DNA of 64,000 bases from Flavobacterium lacus (GCF_003268815.1 NZ_QLSV01000002.1:124001-188000), one strand, 5' to 3'; numbered from the stretch's first letter, positions 42,811-52,082 are shown. Notes: generated from the sequence alone by a model not told the origin. Numbers and translations are program-made.

Positions 42811-43383
42811 TCAAACCCCTAAAACACTCTCAATTTCTTTAACTTTACCAACGGGTAAGTTATCTAAGTGATAGTTTCCAATTCGCACACGAATTAAACG
42901 TAAAGTTGGGAAACCTACAGCAGAAGTCATTTTTCGCACTTGACGAAACTTACCTTCTGTTAATGTGATGGAAACCCAAGAGGTCGGTCCGTGCCGTTCA
43001 TCACGAATTTTTTGCGAACGAAGAGGAAAATTTGGGTCGTCAATCAATTTCGCTTGGCATTTTTTGGTTTTGTATTTGGTTCCTTTAAAACCAATTAACA
43101 CACCGTTTTGAAGTTGCTCAACGGCTTCTTGTGTGATGATTCCGTCCACTTGAGCATAATATTCTTTTTCTACTTTTTTGCTTCTTACGACTTCGCTCAT
43201 CATTCCGTCGGTGGTGAGAATGAGCAACCCTTCAGAATCTTCATCTAAACGACCAATTGCCATTGTTCCCGGAGGAAAATCGTGTAATTCTCCCAATAAT
43301 TTTTTGGTTCGCTTCAGTTCATAGATAAACTGACTGAGGTAGCCATAGGGTTTGTGAATTAAGAAGTGGCGGTGATTTGTCAT
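42811..43383 (-). CDS. rluE: RluE-type 23S rRNA pseudouridine synthase
   Basis: The start is taken at the ATG at 43383 (MTNHRHFLIHKPYGYLSQF); the frame continues to 43539, but those residues contain repeat-derived sequence and no S4 domain. The 190-residue product lacks an S4 domain, as RluE does. The catalytic motif is AIGRLDEDSEGLLILTTDG. TEGKFRQVRKMTSAVGFPTLRLIRVRIG is the C-terminal family motif. Known RluE enzymes modify U2457 of E. coli 23S rRNA. A candidate structured RNA lies about 215 bases upstream on the same strand. Confidence 0.9.
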   Translation of the reverse strand: MTNHRHFLIHKPYGYLSQFIYELKRTKKLLGELHDFPPGTMAIGRLDEDSEGLLILTTDGMMSEVVRSKKVEKEYYAQVDGIITQEAVEQLQNGVLIGFKGTKYKTKKCQAKLIDDPNFPLRSQKIRDERHGPTSWVSITLTEGKFRQVRKMTSAVGFPTLRLIRVRIGNYHLDNLPVGKVKEIESVLGV

Positions 43384-43505
43384 GTTTTTATGCGTGTTCA
43401 GTTGGCAGTCGCAGTGTTCAGTCACAGTTGGCAGATTTAGAGATAAAACATTGATTTTCTCGACTTTGGCTTCAATTTCACAAAATAAAAATTTCTGTTC
43501 AAAAG

Positions 43506-43560
43506 TCTCTGCGTCTTTGCGAGAAATATAGTACCTCACCCGGAGACGCTAAGTCGCAAA
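43506..43560. repeat. Diverged relative of the 28064 palindrome
   Basis: TCTCTGCGTCTTTGCGAGA and CGGAGACGCTAAGTCGCAAA share words with 28064-28118, with less perfect pairing. It explains the non-family extension upstream of rluE. Confidence 0.5.
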
Positions 43561-43595
43561 ATTTAAATTAGCGAGAAAACCGAAAATCGTATAAA

Positions 43596-43675
43596 GCAAA
43601 AAAGCCATTCACCAAAAGGTGAAAAGCTTTTCATTGGTCTAACTACTAAACCAGGACTTCCTTTCGGTCGTCCAA
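43596..43675 (-). ncRNA. Candidate structured small RNA or leader upstream of rluE
   Basis: On the minus strand three hairpins follow in order: GGACGACCGAAAGGAAGTCC (43673-43654) with a GAAA tetraloop, TGGTTTAGTAGTTAGACCA (43653-43635), and a terminator-like AAAGC-TTCACC-loop-GGTGAA-GCTTT (43630-43601) followed by a U run. G-U pairs in the second stem become A-C on the other strand, which favours the minus strand. A weaker stem (GCTGAAC/GTTCAGT) lies upstream to about 43760. The 425-base gap from 43384 to 43808 also holds the repeat at 43506 and the tRNA terminator. Confidence 0.45.
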
Positions 43676-43758
43676 AACAACACAACTATTTTAAATGCCT
43701 CACTGAACTTTTATTTTTATATGTGTTCAGCGAATGCATAGCATTTGCTTTTTTGGGC

Positions 43759-43788
43759 AAAAAAGCACTTTGGTAACAAAGTGCTTTT
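43759..43788 (-). terminator. Terminator of tRNA-Asp
   Basis: AAAAGCACTTTG-gtaa-CAAAGTGCTTTT has perfect 12-bp arms and a U run when read on the minus strand, 21 bases after the tRNA. Confidence 0.9.
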
Positions 43789-43808
43789 AAAAATTTTCCC
43801 AATTTTAG

Positions 43809-43882
43809 CGGTCTGGACGGGACTCGAACCCGCGACCCCATGCGTGACAGGCATGTATTCTAACCAACTGAACTACCAAACC
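43809..43882 (-). tRNA. tRNA-Asp (anticodon GUC)
   Basis: A 74-nt tRNA on the minus strand. The acceptor GGTTTGG pairs with CCAGACC (one T-G), with discriminator G. The anticodon arm CATGC-CTGTCAC-GCATG gives anticodon GTC, and the T arm has GCGGGTTCGAGTCCCGT. CCA is not encoded. Confidence 0.97.
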
Positions 43883-43900
43883 ATCGCTTTATTGCGGTTG

Positions 43901-43908
43901 CAAATATA
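43901..43908 (-). promoter_or_regulatory. -7 box of tRNA-Asp
   Basis: TATATTTG on the minus strand, 18 bases before the tRNA 5' end. Confidence 0.65.
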
Positions 43909-43968
43909 CAACGTATTTCTATATCTGCAAGGATTTTTTTTACTTTTTTTAGACAATCCTGAAAGCTA

Positions 43969-44895
43969 CTATCCAAACATTTGTTTTTCAACTAAATATG
44001 TGGTTAATATTTTTTCAAAATTGGCTCCTACATTAACCGGAACATATTTTATTTTGTTTTGAGCACAGGTCATCGCTACTTTTTTGAAATAGGAATCCAC
44101 GCTTTTTTCATAGGCTTCTTTAATATTTTCGGCAAATAAATTGACTGTTTCACCCGTTTCTACGTCAATAAATTTGCGAGGAGCGTTATCAAAATCAAAA
44201 TTTAGTTCTCGCTTTTCATCTATAACATGAAACAAAACAACTTTATGTTTGTTGTGTTTTAAGTGTTGAAGAGCATTAAAAAGAGCTTCTTCTTCGCCTG
44301 TTTGAAACATATCGGTAAACAGAACAATCATGGAACGACGGTGCATTTTTTCGGCAATTTGATGTAAAAATGTAACGGTTTCGGTTGGTTTTGATGTTTT
44401 TGGATTTTCTAACAAATCTTCTAGTTTATTGAGTACCATTCGATGATGACGATCACTTCCTTTTTCGGGAGCATAGTATTCATACGTATCTGAATAAACA
44501 CTTAAACCCACTGCATCACGTTGTTTTTTGAGCAAATTCATCAAAACAGCCGACGCCAAAACCGAAAATCCTATTTTACTTTCATAAAAAGGTTCGTCCT
44601 TTTTTAACTTCGGAAAATGCATGGACGAAGAATTATCAATAATCAAATGACAACGGAGATTGGTTTCTTCTTCGTATTTTTTGGTGTATAAACGGTCAGT
44701 TTTTGCAAATAACTTCCAATCGATATGCTTAGTACTTTCGCCTTTGTTATACACTTTATGTTCCGCAAATTCAGCTGAAAATCCGTGAAAAGGCGATTTA
44801 TGCATTCCGGAAATAAAACCTTCTACTACTTGGTTGGCAAGTAGTTCGAGGTGTTTGAAACCGGATATGATCTGTTTTTGAGATTCGATGTTCAT
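43969..44895 (-). CDS. DUF58 domain protein
   Basis: A 308-residue soluble DUF58 protein. The signature HIDWKLFAKTDRLYTKKYEEETNL is near residue 56, followed by a von Willebrand A-like core: LIIDNSSSMHFPK has a MIDAS-like DxSxS motif, and SMIVLFTDMFQ a later aspartate. DUF58 proteins usually sit beside MoxR-type AAA ATPases and Bat proteins, which are not in this window. Function probably involves chaperone-like assembly of envelope or metalloenzyme complexes. A TATCTTTG box (44907-44900) ends 5 bases before the ATG, suggesting a leaderless or nearly leaderless mRNA. Confidence 0.88.
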   Translation of the reverse strand: MNIESQKQIISGFKHLELLANQVVEGFISGMHKSPFHGFSAEFAEHKVYNKGESTKHIDWKLFAKTDRLYTKKYEEETNLRCHLIIDNSSSMHFPKLKKDEPFYESKIGFSVLASAVLMNLLKKQRDAVGLSVYSDTYEYYAPEKGSDRHHRMVLNKLEDLLENPKTSKPTETVTFLHQIAEKMHRRSMIVLFTDMFQTGEEEALFNALQHLKHNKHKVVLFHVIDEKRELNFDFDNAPRKFIDVETGETVNLFAENIKEAYEKSVDSYFKKVAMTCAQNKIKYVPVNVGANFEKILTTYLVEKQMFG

Positions 44896-44962
44896 CTTTC
44901 AAAGATATCAAATCCCAGTTGAGCTACAAAAGAAAATAACACAAGACTCCGCTAATTTTATG

Positions 44963-45757
44963 TTAAGATGGTTTAGGTGCTTTCGCCATCAATTTTCGCA
45001 TAACACTCGGGAATAAGCGTTGAATCCAGATAAATATTTTACCATGAGCCGTAAAAATGTAGTTTCGCTTTCGTTGCCAAATGGCTTTAACCATAACTTG
45101 TGCCGCTTTTTCTGTTGGCCACATCATTTTTGCCGGTCTGGGATCTTTCCGATCCGGATGCCAAACTCCATGGTTATCGATGCGGGCTATCTCCGATTTA
45201 ACAAAACCGGGATGTAATGTAGTGCAACTTACACCGGTGCCTTGTAATTCAACTTGAAAAGTTAAGCCAATTGAATTTACGGCTGCTTTGGAAGCTCCAT
45301 AGGCTCCAACATAAGGATTTGGAAGATACGCTCCAACACTTCCCACTAGAGCAAGTCTTCCTTTGGTTTGTTTTAAATGAGGTAATGCATATTTAGCTGT
45401 TAAAGCAAGCCCGATGACATTTCCTTCTAATTGTCTTCGCCACTCCTCTTGAGTCAAATCCTCCATTTTGCCAAATACTCCGAAACCGGCATTGGCCACT
45501 GCAACATCAAGTTTATTGAATTCTTGTATGATTTTTTGTGTACAACTCTGAATGCTCTTTTCTTCTAAAATATCACAATAAAACGCTTTTGCTTTTCCAC
45601 CAAAATTTTTAATTTCAGAAACTAATTTATCTAATTCATCTATTCTTCGGGCTGTTACTGCCACTGTGGCTCCTTGTTTTGCAAATTCTATTGCCACAGC
45701 TCTACCTATTCCGGAGGAAGCACCGGTAATCCAAACGATGTGATTTTGAAAAGTCAT
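44963..45757 (-). CDS. Short-chain dehydrogenase/reductase
   Basis: A 264-residue classical SDR. The NAD(P) site TGASSGIGRAVAI lies near residues 11-23, ANAGFGV near 90, and GSVGAYLPNPYVGAYGASKAAV contains the catalytic Ser, Tyr and Lys (YxxxK). ARRIDEL after the second strand, with a basic residue, favours NADPH. It has a C-terminal hydrophobic-basic tail (IFIWIQRLFPSVMRKLMAK) that may touch the membrane. Substrate unknown. It is flanked by genes of unrelated function and is probably monocistronic. Confidence 0.88.
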   Translation of the reverse strand: MTFQNHIVWITGASSGIGRAVAIEFAKQGATVAVTARRIDELDKLVSEIKNFGGKAKAFYCDILEEKSIQSCTQKIIQEFNKLDVAVANAGFGVFGKMEDLTQEEWRRQLEGNVIGLALTAKYALPHLKQTKGRLALVGSVGAYLPNPYVGAYGASKAAVNSIGLTFQVELQGTGVSCTTLHPGFVKSEIARIDNHGVWHPDRKDPRPAKMMWPTEKAAQVMVKAIWQRKRNYIFTAHGKIFIWIQRLFPSVMRKLMAKAPKPS

Positions 45758-45886
45758 GGGAAGTAAGTTTGTTTAAACAATTAACTTTCAGTAATTTGAA
45801 ATAAAGATAGTTAATTCTTTTGAAATTATATTTCTAAAAATAAACTGGTAATTGCATGACATTAAAACATTATGCATTTCATATTA

Positions 45887-45915
45887 CAAAAAAAGGCCTG
45901 ATTTTCATCAGACCT
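45887..45915 (-). terminator. Terminator of the thioredoxin gene
   Basis: AGGCCTGAT-TTTC-ATCAGACCT forms a stem; read on the minus strand it ends in a T run. Confidence 0.85.
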
Positions 45916-45938
45916 TCACAATTCTTTTAAATTGAAAA

Positions 45939-46256
45939 TTACAACAATGCATCAATCGCATCGGTATAATTTTTCTTTGGAGCAACACCAACTTGTCTTC
46001 CAACCACTTCTCCGTTTTGGAAAACCAAAACCGTTGGAATGTTTCTAACGCCGTATTTTGCAGCAAATTCTTGGTTTGCATCTACGTCTACTTTTCCAAC
46101 AACCGCTTTTCCTTCATATTCTGTTGCTATTTCATCGATAACCGGTCCAACCATTCTACAAGGTCCGCACCAAGCTGCCCAAAAATCTACTACTACCGGT
46201 TTATCTGATTTTAAAACTACTTCATCAAAAGTAGCATCTGTTATTGCTAATGCCAT
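45939..46256 (-). CDS. trxA: Thioredoxin
   Basis: The start is set at the Met before ALAITDATFDE; a GTG further upstream at 46295 lies within the promoter region (TAAATTTG box at 46305-46298). The position of the Met codon could be off by one base in my reading. The 105-residue product is a standard cytosolic thioredoxin. WAAWCGPCR holds the active-site cysteine pair, and the cis-proline follows in RNIPTVLVF. It reduces protein disulfides with thioredoxin reductase. It is the gene downstream of dnaE in the same direction, but separated by its own promoter. Confidence 0.95.
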   Translation of the reverse strand: MALAITDATFDEVVLKSDKPVVVDFWAAWCGPCRMVGPVIDEIATEYEGKAVVGKVDVDANQEFAAKYGVRNIPTVLVFQNGEVVGRQVGVAPKKNYTDAIDALL

Positions 46257-46297
46257 TTTTATATTTTTATTGGTTAATGTTCTATTATTTAACACTG

Positions 46298-46305
46298 CAA
46301 ATTTA
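46298..46305 (-). promoter_or_regulatory. -7 box of trxA
   Basis: TAAATTTG on the minus strand, about 42 bases before the chosen Met. Confidence 0.6.
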
Positions 46306-46376
46306 AAAATTTAAAACTTAAAGTCATGTTAATTGGAAATTAGTTTTGATTATGAATGTATTGGTGGAATTGATAA

Positions 46377-49300
46377 CTAATTCAACCTAAAATCAACCTG
46401 CTTTTTCTCCAACTCGCTCAACAATTCATTCGAAATTTGAACTTTTAGTTTTCGGCTGGGCATGCTTAACTTCGTTACCATTCTGATTTCTTCAGTTGGA
46501 GCTTCAATTTCCACCTCAATATCCTCTAAATTCTCAATGTCTAAATCATCATCCGAAGCAATTGCAATTGGTTTAATCTCAACTTCTTTTTTTACTTTTT
46601 CTAATTCCATTACTTCAAACGTAACTGTGTTATCTCCTTGAAAAGTTTTGAAAATCGTACTTAATTCGGCAATCAAATTTTGTTGCAATGCCATAATATC
46701 CATCTGAATCGTGAGTTTTTTTGCAAATTGAGGCAACACGTCCTGCAAATATTGAATCAATTGAAACGTAATTCGCGGATCACCTTTTTTACCGGTTTCT
46801 TTATTTGCCCAACCTTCACGCACCATCACTTTTATAAACGTAAAATTATTTTGAATGATAAAATGCCTGAATTTCAAATATTCCTCTCCATAAATTCTAA
46901 ATTCATAGCTTTCATCGTAGCCTTCCAACATAAACGAAGCCCAACCTTTTCCGTTTTGAGAAACTCGATGTTGTACGTTAGTTATAATTCCTCCAAAAGT
47001 CAGATTTTTATTCACATGTTGATCCAAATTTTTAAGGAATTCTAATTTAGAATTACAGAAATATTTCATCTCAAAACGAAAATCATCCAACGGATGGCCG
47101 GAAATATAAATACCAACCACTTCTTTTTCTTTGGCTAATTTTTCCATCGTACTCCATTCGTCGCAAGGCGGAACTTGAGGTTCTGCAATTTGCACATCGC
47201 TGGCTTCACCAAACAAACTCACTTGAGCCGAATTTTCATTTTCCTGAAATTTTGCTCCGTAGCGAATGGCTTTTTCCAAAAACGTAATGTTGTCACCATC
47301 GTGATGGAAATATTGTGCACGATGCGTTGCCGAAAAACCATCAAATCCACCTGCTAAAGCTAAATTCTCAAAGGCTTTTTTGTTCGCTGCACGCAAATCA
47401 ATTCGTTTGGCTAAATCAAAAATAGACTTATATTTTCCGTCTTTCAATCGGTTTTGCACGATGGTTTCCACCGCACCTGCTCCTACTCCTTTGATAGCTC
47501 CCATCCCGAAACGGATTGCACCATCATCATTTACGGTAAATTTATAGAATGATTCATTCACATCAGGACTCAAAACCCGCATTCCCATTCGCTTGCATTC
47601 TTCCATAAAAAACGAAACCTGTTTGATGTCGTTCATGTTGTTAGAAAGCACCGCTGCCATATATTCCGCAGGATAATGAGCTTTAAGATAAGCCGTTTGA
47701 TAACCAATCCAAGCATAGCAAGTGGAATGCGATTTGTTGAAGGCATAACTTGCAAAAGCTTCCCAATCTTTCCAAATTTTTTCTAAAACAGTTGCATCGT
47801 GACCTTTAGATGCTGCTTGTTCTATGAATTTTGGTTTCATTTTATCCAAGGTTGCTCGATCTTTTTTACCCATTGCTTTACGCAAAACGTCGGCATCACC
47901 TTTTGAAAAATCGGCCAAAGATTGAGACAAAAGCATTACTTGCTCTTGGTATACTGTAATTCCGTAGGTTTCACCTAAATATTCTGCACAAGCATCTAAA
48001 TCATATTTTATTTCTTCTTCGCCATTTTTTCGTCGAACAAAAGAGGGAATATACTCTAATGGTCCCGGACGATAAAGTGCATTCATCGCAATTAAATCAC
48101 CAAAAACCGTTGGCTTTAAATCACGAAGGTATTTTTGCATACCAACCGATTCGTATTGGAAAATTCCTACCGTTTCTCCACGCTGAAAAAGTTCATACGT
48201 TTTTACATCATCGATAGGAAAAGTATCGGGATCGAGGTCAATTCCGTTTCTATATTTTACTAATTTAACCGTGTCTTTAATTAAAGTAAGCGTTTTCAAA
48301 CCCAAAAAGTCCATCTTCAACAAGCCGGCACTTTCTACCACCGAGTTATCAAATTGAGTGACATATAACTCCGAATCTTTGGCTGTTGCCACGGGAACAA
48401 AATTGGTAATATCGCTCGGCGTAATGATCACTCCGCACGCATGAATTCCTGTATTTCGCAACGAACCTTCGAGTACTTTTGCTTGTTGAATGGTTTCGCC
48501 GGCCAAATCACCTTCGTTGGCAATCGCAATTAATTCTTTGATGCTATCAAATTCATCTGAACGAACTGCTTTTTTTACTTCTTCGATTGAATCGGATAAA
48601 AATCGAGCTAAACTCCATTTTCCAGGCATCATTCCCGGGATTAATTTGGCTAATTTATCGGCTTCAAAAAGAGGTAAATCCAGCACACGAGCAGTATCTC
48701 TCAACGAAGATTTGGTTGCCATTTTACCATACGTAATAATCTGTGCCACCTGATTGGAACCGTATTTATCAATCACATATTGCATCACACGACCACGACC
48801 TTCATCATCAAAATCGATATCAATATCGGGCATCGAAACCCTATCAGGATTTAGGAAACGCTCAAAAAGCAAATCGTATTCTAGGGGATCAATATTAGTA
48901 ATCCACAAACAATATGCTACCACTGAACCGGCAGCCGAACCACGACCGGGACCAACCGAAACATCCATCTCACGTGCGGCTCTGATAAAATCTTGAACAA
49001 TCAAAAAGTAACCGGGATAACCTGTATTTTCAATGGTTTTTAACTCAAAATTAAGCCGTTCTTCGATTTCGGGTGTAATAGTTCCGTACCGTTTTTTGGC
49101 TCCTTCAAAGGTGAGGTATTTCAAAAATAAATTTTCTCCTCTTTTCCCTGCATCTTCTTCATCTTCGGCAACTAAAAATTCTTCCGGAATGTCAAATTTT
49201 GGCAATAAAACCCCACGAGCCAAATCGAAAATTTCAATTTTATCGACTACTTCGTTACTATTTAAAATGGCTTCGGGTAAATCGGAAAAGAGTTTTTTCA

Positions 49301-50891
49301 TCTCGTCGCCCGACTTGAAATAATATTCTTGATTAGGCAATCCGTAACGGTAGCCGCGACCTCTCCCTATGGGTGTGGCTTGCTTTTCTCCATCGCGAAC
49401 ACACAATAAAATATCGTGAGCATTCGCATTTTCTTTATCTACATAAAAAACATTGTTGGTCGCCACTATTTTAACATCATGTTTTCTAGCTAATGAAATT
49501 AACGAGGTATTCACTCGGTTTTCATCTTCTTGGTTGTGCCGCATGAGTTCGATATAAAAATCGTCACCAAACTCCTTCTTCCACCAAAGCAGGGCTTCTT
49601 CGGCTTGATTTTCACCAACATTTAATAATTTATTAGAAACTTCTCCGGCTAAACTACCTGACAAAACAATAATATCTTCTTTGTATTGTTTGATGACTTC
49701 TTTGTCAATTCTAGGAACATAATAAAATCCGTCAATAAATCCGATGGAAGACATTTTAGCCAAATTGTGGTAGCCCTTTTTATTTTTAGCCAACAAAACT
49801 ACTTGGTAACCATTGTCCTTTCGGGTTTTGTCTTTGTGATTATCACATACAAAAAATTCGCAACCTACAATAGGTTTAATAATTGTTTCTGTTGGAGTTT
49901 CTCCGGCTTCAATGGCTGCTTTATTTTTAGCTTCAGCTGATTTATTATGGTTTAACACATCGCGTACAAAATGAAATGCTCCCATCATGTTGCCAATATC
50001 GGTCATGGCAACAGCCGGCATTTTATTTTTTACGGCGGCTTTCACCAAATCGGCGACAGAAATCGTGGATTGCAACACAGAAAATTGCGAATGATTATGT
50101 AGATGCACAAAATCAACATCAACTAATGATTTCTGGTTTTCAACCAAATCGGTTTTGGCAACTTCTTTCGGCTGTTCTTTTTGAAATTGTTTCCGAATGG
50201 CTTCGGAAGCCTCTTTCAGATTAATATGTTTTAATCCGATGAGTTGAATCTCTTTCGGATTTTGTTCATTAAAATTTTTGAAATAATTGGCCGGAACATC
50301 GAGTTCTTCTTTGGTGAAAATTTCGCGTTTAATCAGTTCCAAAAAACAACGTGTTGTTGCTTCCACATCGGCAGTGGCATTATGAGCTTCTGAAAAAGGA
50401 ACAGCAAAAAGGTATTGATGTAATTCGGTTAAGGTAGGTAGCTTAAATTTTCCTCCACGACCTCCGGGAAGTTTTAACAAATTTGCTGTGACTTCGGTAC
50501 ACGTATCCAAAACCGGCATAGAACTCATTGGAGAATCCACTTTCATACGATGAAATTCACATCCCATAATATTCACATCAAACCCAACATTCTGACCAAC
50601 AATGAATTTGGCTTTGCTTAATGCGAAGTTGAATTTTTCGAGAACTTCACTCAAAGGAATTCCATTTTGCTGAGCCAATTCCGTTGAAATACCATGAATA
50701 CGTTCTGCATCATACGGAATATTAAATCCATTTGGTTGCACGAGATAATCTTGATGTTCGACTAAATTTCCCATTTCATCGTGCAATTGCCATGCAATTT
50801 GAATACATCGAGGCCAGTTGTCGGTATCGGTAATTGGTGCATCCCAACGTTTGGGTAAGCCGGTGGTTTCGGTATCGAAGATTAAAAACAT
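46377..50891 (-). CDS. dnaE: DNA polymerase III alpha subunit with N-terminal 3'-5' exonuclease
   Basis: A 1504-residue replicative polymerase. Residues 1-190 form a DEDDh exonuclease: DTETTG (Asp6, Glu8), GQNVGFD (Asp105), and HNATADVE (His170, Asp175). A PHP domain starts near residue 258 (HLHNHSQFS, His263/265/267). The polymerase core has GRGSAAGSVVAYCLWITNID and PDIDIDFDD (Asp689, Asp691, Asp693 region). C-terminal helix-hairpin-helix and OB-fold segments follow (LTFGGIITNVQHRVSQNGKG). The fused proofreading domain is normal for Bacteroidota DnaE and removes the need for a separate DnaQ partner in this subunit. Confidence 0.96.
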   Translation of the reverse strand: MFLIFDTETTGLPKRWDAPITDTDNWPRCIQIAWQLHDEMGNLVEHQDYLVQPNGFNIPYDAERIHGISTELAQQNGIPLSEVLEKFNFALSKAKFIVGQNVGFDVNIMGCEFHRMKVDSPMSSMPVLDTCTEVTANLLKLPGGRGGKFKLPTLTELHQYLFAVPFSEAHNATADVEATTRCFLELIKREIFTKEELDVPANYFKNFNEQNPKEIQLIGLKHINLKEASEAIRKQFQKEQPKEVAKTDLVENQKSLVDVDFVHLHNHSQFSVLQSTISVADLVKAAVKNKMPAVAMTDIGNMMGAFHFVRDVLNHNKSAEAKNKAAIEAGETPTETIIKPIVGCEFFVCDNHKDKTRKDNGYQVVLLAKNKKGYHNLAKMSSIGFIDGFYYVPRIDKEVIKQYKEDIIVLSGSLAGEVSNKLLNVGENQAEEALLWWKKEFGDDFYIELMRHNQEDENRVNTSLISLARKHDVKIVATNNVFYVDKENANAHDILLCVRDGEKQATPIGRGRGYRYGLPNQEYYFKSGDEMKKLFSDLPEAILNSNEVVDKIEIFDLARGVLLPKFDIPEEFLVAEDEEDAGKRGENLFLKYLTFEGAKKRYGTITPEIEERLNFELKTIENTGYPGYFLIVQDFIRAAREMDVSVGPGRGSAAGSVVAYCLWITNIDPLEYDLLFERFLNPDRVSMPDIDIDFDDEGRGRVMQYVIDKYGSNQVAQIITYGKMATKSSLRDTARVLDLPLFEADKLAKLIPGMMPGKWSLARFLSDSIEEVKKAVRSDEFDSIKELIAIANEGDLAGETIQQAKVLEGSLRNTGIHACGVIITPSDITNFVPVATAKDSELYVTQFDNSVVESAGLLKMDFLGLKTLTLIKDTVKLVKYRNGIDLDPDTFPIDDVKTYELFQRGETVGIFQYESVGMQKYLRDLKPTVFGDLIAMNALYRPGPLEYIPSFVRRKNGEEEIKYDLDACAEYLGETYGITVYQEQVMLLSQSLADFSKGDADVLRKAMGKKDRATLDKMKPKFIEQAASKGHDATVLEKIWKDWEAFASYAFNKSHSTCYAWIGYQTAYLKAHYPAEYMAAVLSNNMNDIKQVSFFMEECKRMGMRVLSPDVNESFYKFTVNDDGAIRFGMGAIKGVGAGAVETIVQNRLKDGKYKSIFDLAKRIDLRAANKKAFENLALAGGFDGFSATHRAQYFHHDGDNITFLEKAIRYGAKFQENENSAQVSLFGEASDVQIAEPQVPPCDEWSTMEKLAKEKEVVGIYISGHPLDDFRFEMKYFCNSKLEFLKNLDQHVNKNLTFGGIITNVQHRVSQNGKGWASFMLEGYDESYEFRIYGEEYLKFRHFIIQNNFTFIKVMVREGWANKETGKKGDPRITFQLIQYLQDVLPQFAKKLTIQMDIMALQQNLIAELSTIFKTFQGDNTVTFEVMELEKVKKEVEIKPIAIASDDDLDIENLEDIEVEIEAPTEEIRMVTKLSMPSRKLKVQISNELLSELEKKQVDFRLN

Positions 50892-51006
50892 GCGCGAGTG
50901 ATTAGTGAAAAGTGATTCGTAATTAGCGGAAAAACCAATTGATCATTACAATTTCAAAAATACATTTTACCGCAGAGAATGTCAACTTTAGTTATCAACA
51001 AAACAA

Positions 51007-51036
51007 AAAACCATCCTGATTGCTCAGAATGGTTTT
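51007..51036 (-). terminator. Terminator of the RRM protein gene
   Basis: AAAACCATCCTGA-TTGC-TCAGAATGGTTTT with one mismatch, and a U run on the minus strand. Confidence 0.8.
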
Positions 51037-51060
51037 GTAAATGTGTATAAAGAAAAAATA

Positions 51061-51435
51061 CTAGTATCTTCCTCCTCCGCCACCGCGACTGTTTCCACCA
51101 CCGCTGTAGCCACCGCCACCACGACTGTTTCCACCTCCACCGTAACCACCACCGCCTGAACGGTTGTTGTTAAAGCTTCTTTTTTCGCCTTCCGGTTTTG
51201 GTTCTGATTTGTTTACCACAATAGCACGACCTTGAACGGTTGCACCGTTTAGTTCGTCGATAGCTTTTTGACCTTCTTCGTCATTAGGCATTTCAACAAA
51301 ACCAAAACCTTTACTTTTTCCGGTAAATTTATCAGTAATTACTTTTACAGAGTCTACTGCTCCATAAGCCTCGAAAGACTCTCTTAAATCTGCTTCCTCA
51401 ATACTCCAAGGAAGGCTTCCTACAAAAATGTTCAT
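51061..51435 (-). CDS. RNA-binding protein, RRM plus glycine-rich tail
   Basis: The start is taken at the ATG at 51435 (MNIFVGSLPW); upstream codons to 51459 overlap a TACCTTTG promoter. The 124-residue product has one RRM: NIFVGSLPW is RNP2, and KSKGFGFVEM is RNP1. The last 35 residues are glycine/arginine repeats (GGGGYGGGGNSRGGGG). Such proteins are cold-shock-like RNA chaperones in bacteria. It has its own promoter and terminator. Confidence 0.93.
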   Translation of the reverse strand: MNIFVGSLPWSIEEADLRESFEAYGAVDSVKVITDKFTGKSKGFGFVEMPNDEEGQKAIDELNGATVQGRAIVVNKSEPKPEGEKRSFNNNRSGGGGYGGGGNSRGGGGYSGGGNSRGGGGGRY

Positions 51436-51456
51436 AAAAAATAATATTATTTGAAA

Positions 51457-51464
51457 CAAAGGTA
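51457..51464 (-). promoter_or_regulatory. -7 box of the RRM protein gene
   Basis: TACCTTTG on the minus strand, 22 bases before the ATG at 51435. Confidence 0.6.
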
Positions 51465-51532
51465 AACTATTAAATTGGCAATCAAGCTCAAATTGTGATT
51501 TTTATTTCATAAATTGTTGAAAATAAATAAAA

Positions 51533-51562
51533 AAGGCTTTTCAAAACAGTATGAAAAGCCTT
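51533..51562 (-). terminator. Terminator of the DUF6252-like lipoprotein gene
   Basis: AAGGCTTTTC pairs with GAAAAGCCTT around a 10-nt loop; a T run follows on the minus strand. Confidence 0.85.
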
Positions 51563-51584
51563 GTTTAAGTGATCTTTATTTCGG

Positions 51585-52082
51585 TTAATCTTCTTCGATT
51601 CCTGTAACAGGAACTTTATAGAATACACCTTGATTAAAATTTAATATTTCTCCACCCAGTGGATTATTTGCTACGTTTATAGCATTAAATCGGAATGAGC
51701 CTGAAACAGTTCCGTTTGCTGCATCAAATTCGGTAATTTTTATTTCTCCATCTCCTTGAAAGTCTTCTTCGGTAGTAACGCCAGTGCTATAAAACAATTC
51801 ACTTTCATCATAATCAAAAACAAAAGTTGCAACTCGTGATTGGTTTTGACCCAAAACATACGTTCCAACATTTCTAGATGGAATTCTTAAAGTCATTGTT
51901 TGCAAACGAGCTTTTGCAGTAATTACCAAACCACCATTTGGTTGCAAAACAGCATCGGAATCAATTGCTCTCCAAAACGTGTTTTCTAATCTTCCTTGCA
52001 CAGAAGGTGAATTTAAAACGACATCTTCTTCGCAGGAAATAAATAAAAAGGCAAGAGCTAAAAGAGAAAAATAGTTTTTCAT
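51585..52082 (-). CDS. Lipoprotein, DUF6252-like
   Basis: A 165-residue lipoprotein with signal MKNYFSLLALAFLFISC (lipobox Cys17). The mature part is all-beta, with NTFWRAIDSDAVLQPNGGLVITA, then RIPSRNVGTYVLGQ, then GTVSGSFRFNAIN. This pattern (WRA start, GSFRFNA) matches lipoproteins described as DUF6252 in flavobacteria; the assignment is from memory. Function unknown. It has its own promoter (TATTTTTG at 52118-52111) and terminator. Confidence 0.8.
   Translation of the reverse strand: MKNYFSLLALAFLFISCEEDVVLNSPSVQGRLENTFWRAIDSDAVLQPNGGLVITAKARLQTMTLRIPSRNVGTYVLGQNQSRVATFVFDYDESELFYSTGVTTEEDFQGDGEIKITEFDAANGTVSGSFRFNAINVANNPLGGEILNFNQGVFYKVPVTGIEED

Noticed and set aside
43384..43539. N-terminal extension of the RluE-like protein
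   Set aside because: The extra 52 residues come from a dispersed repeat and carry no S4 or other domain; the ATG at 43383 begins at the conserved HKPYGYLSQF region.
43745..44062. Open frame of 105 codons across tRNA-Asp
   Set aside because: Most of it is the antisense strand of the tRNA and of its promoter, and it overlaps the end of the DUF58 gene.
44893..44907. Leaderless mRNA for the DUF58 gene
   Set aside because: The -7 box ends 5 bases before the ATG, but a single octamer match is too weak to claim a leaderless transcript.
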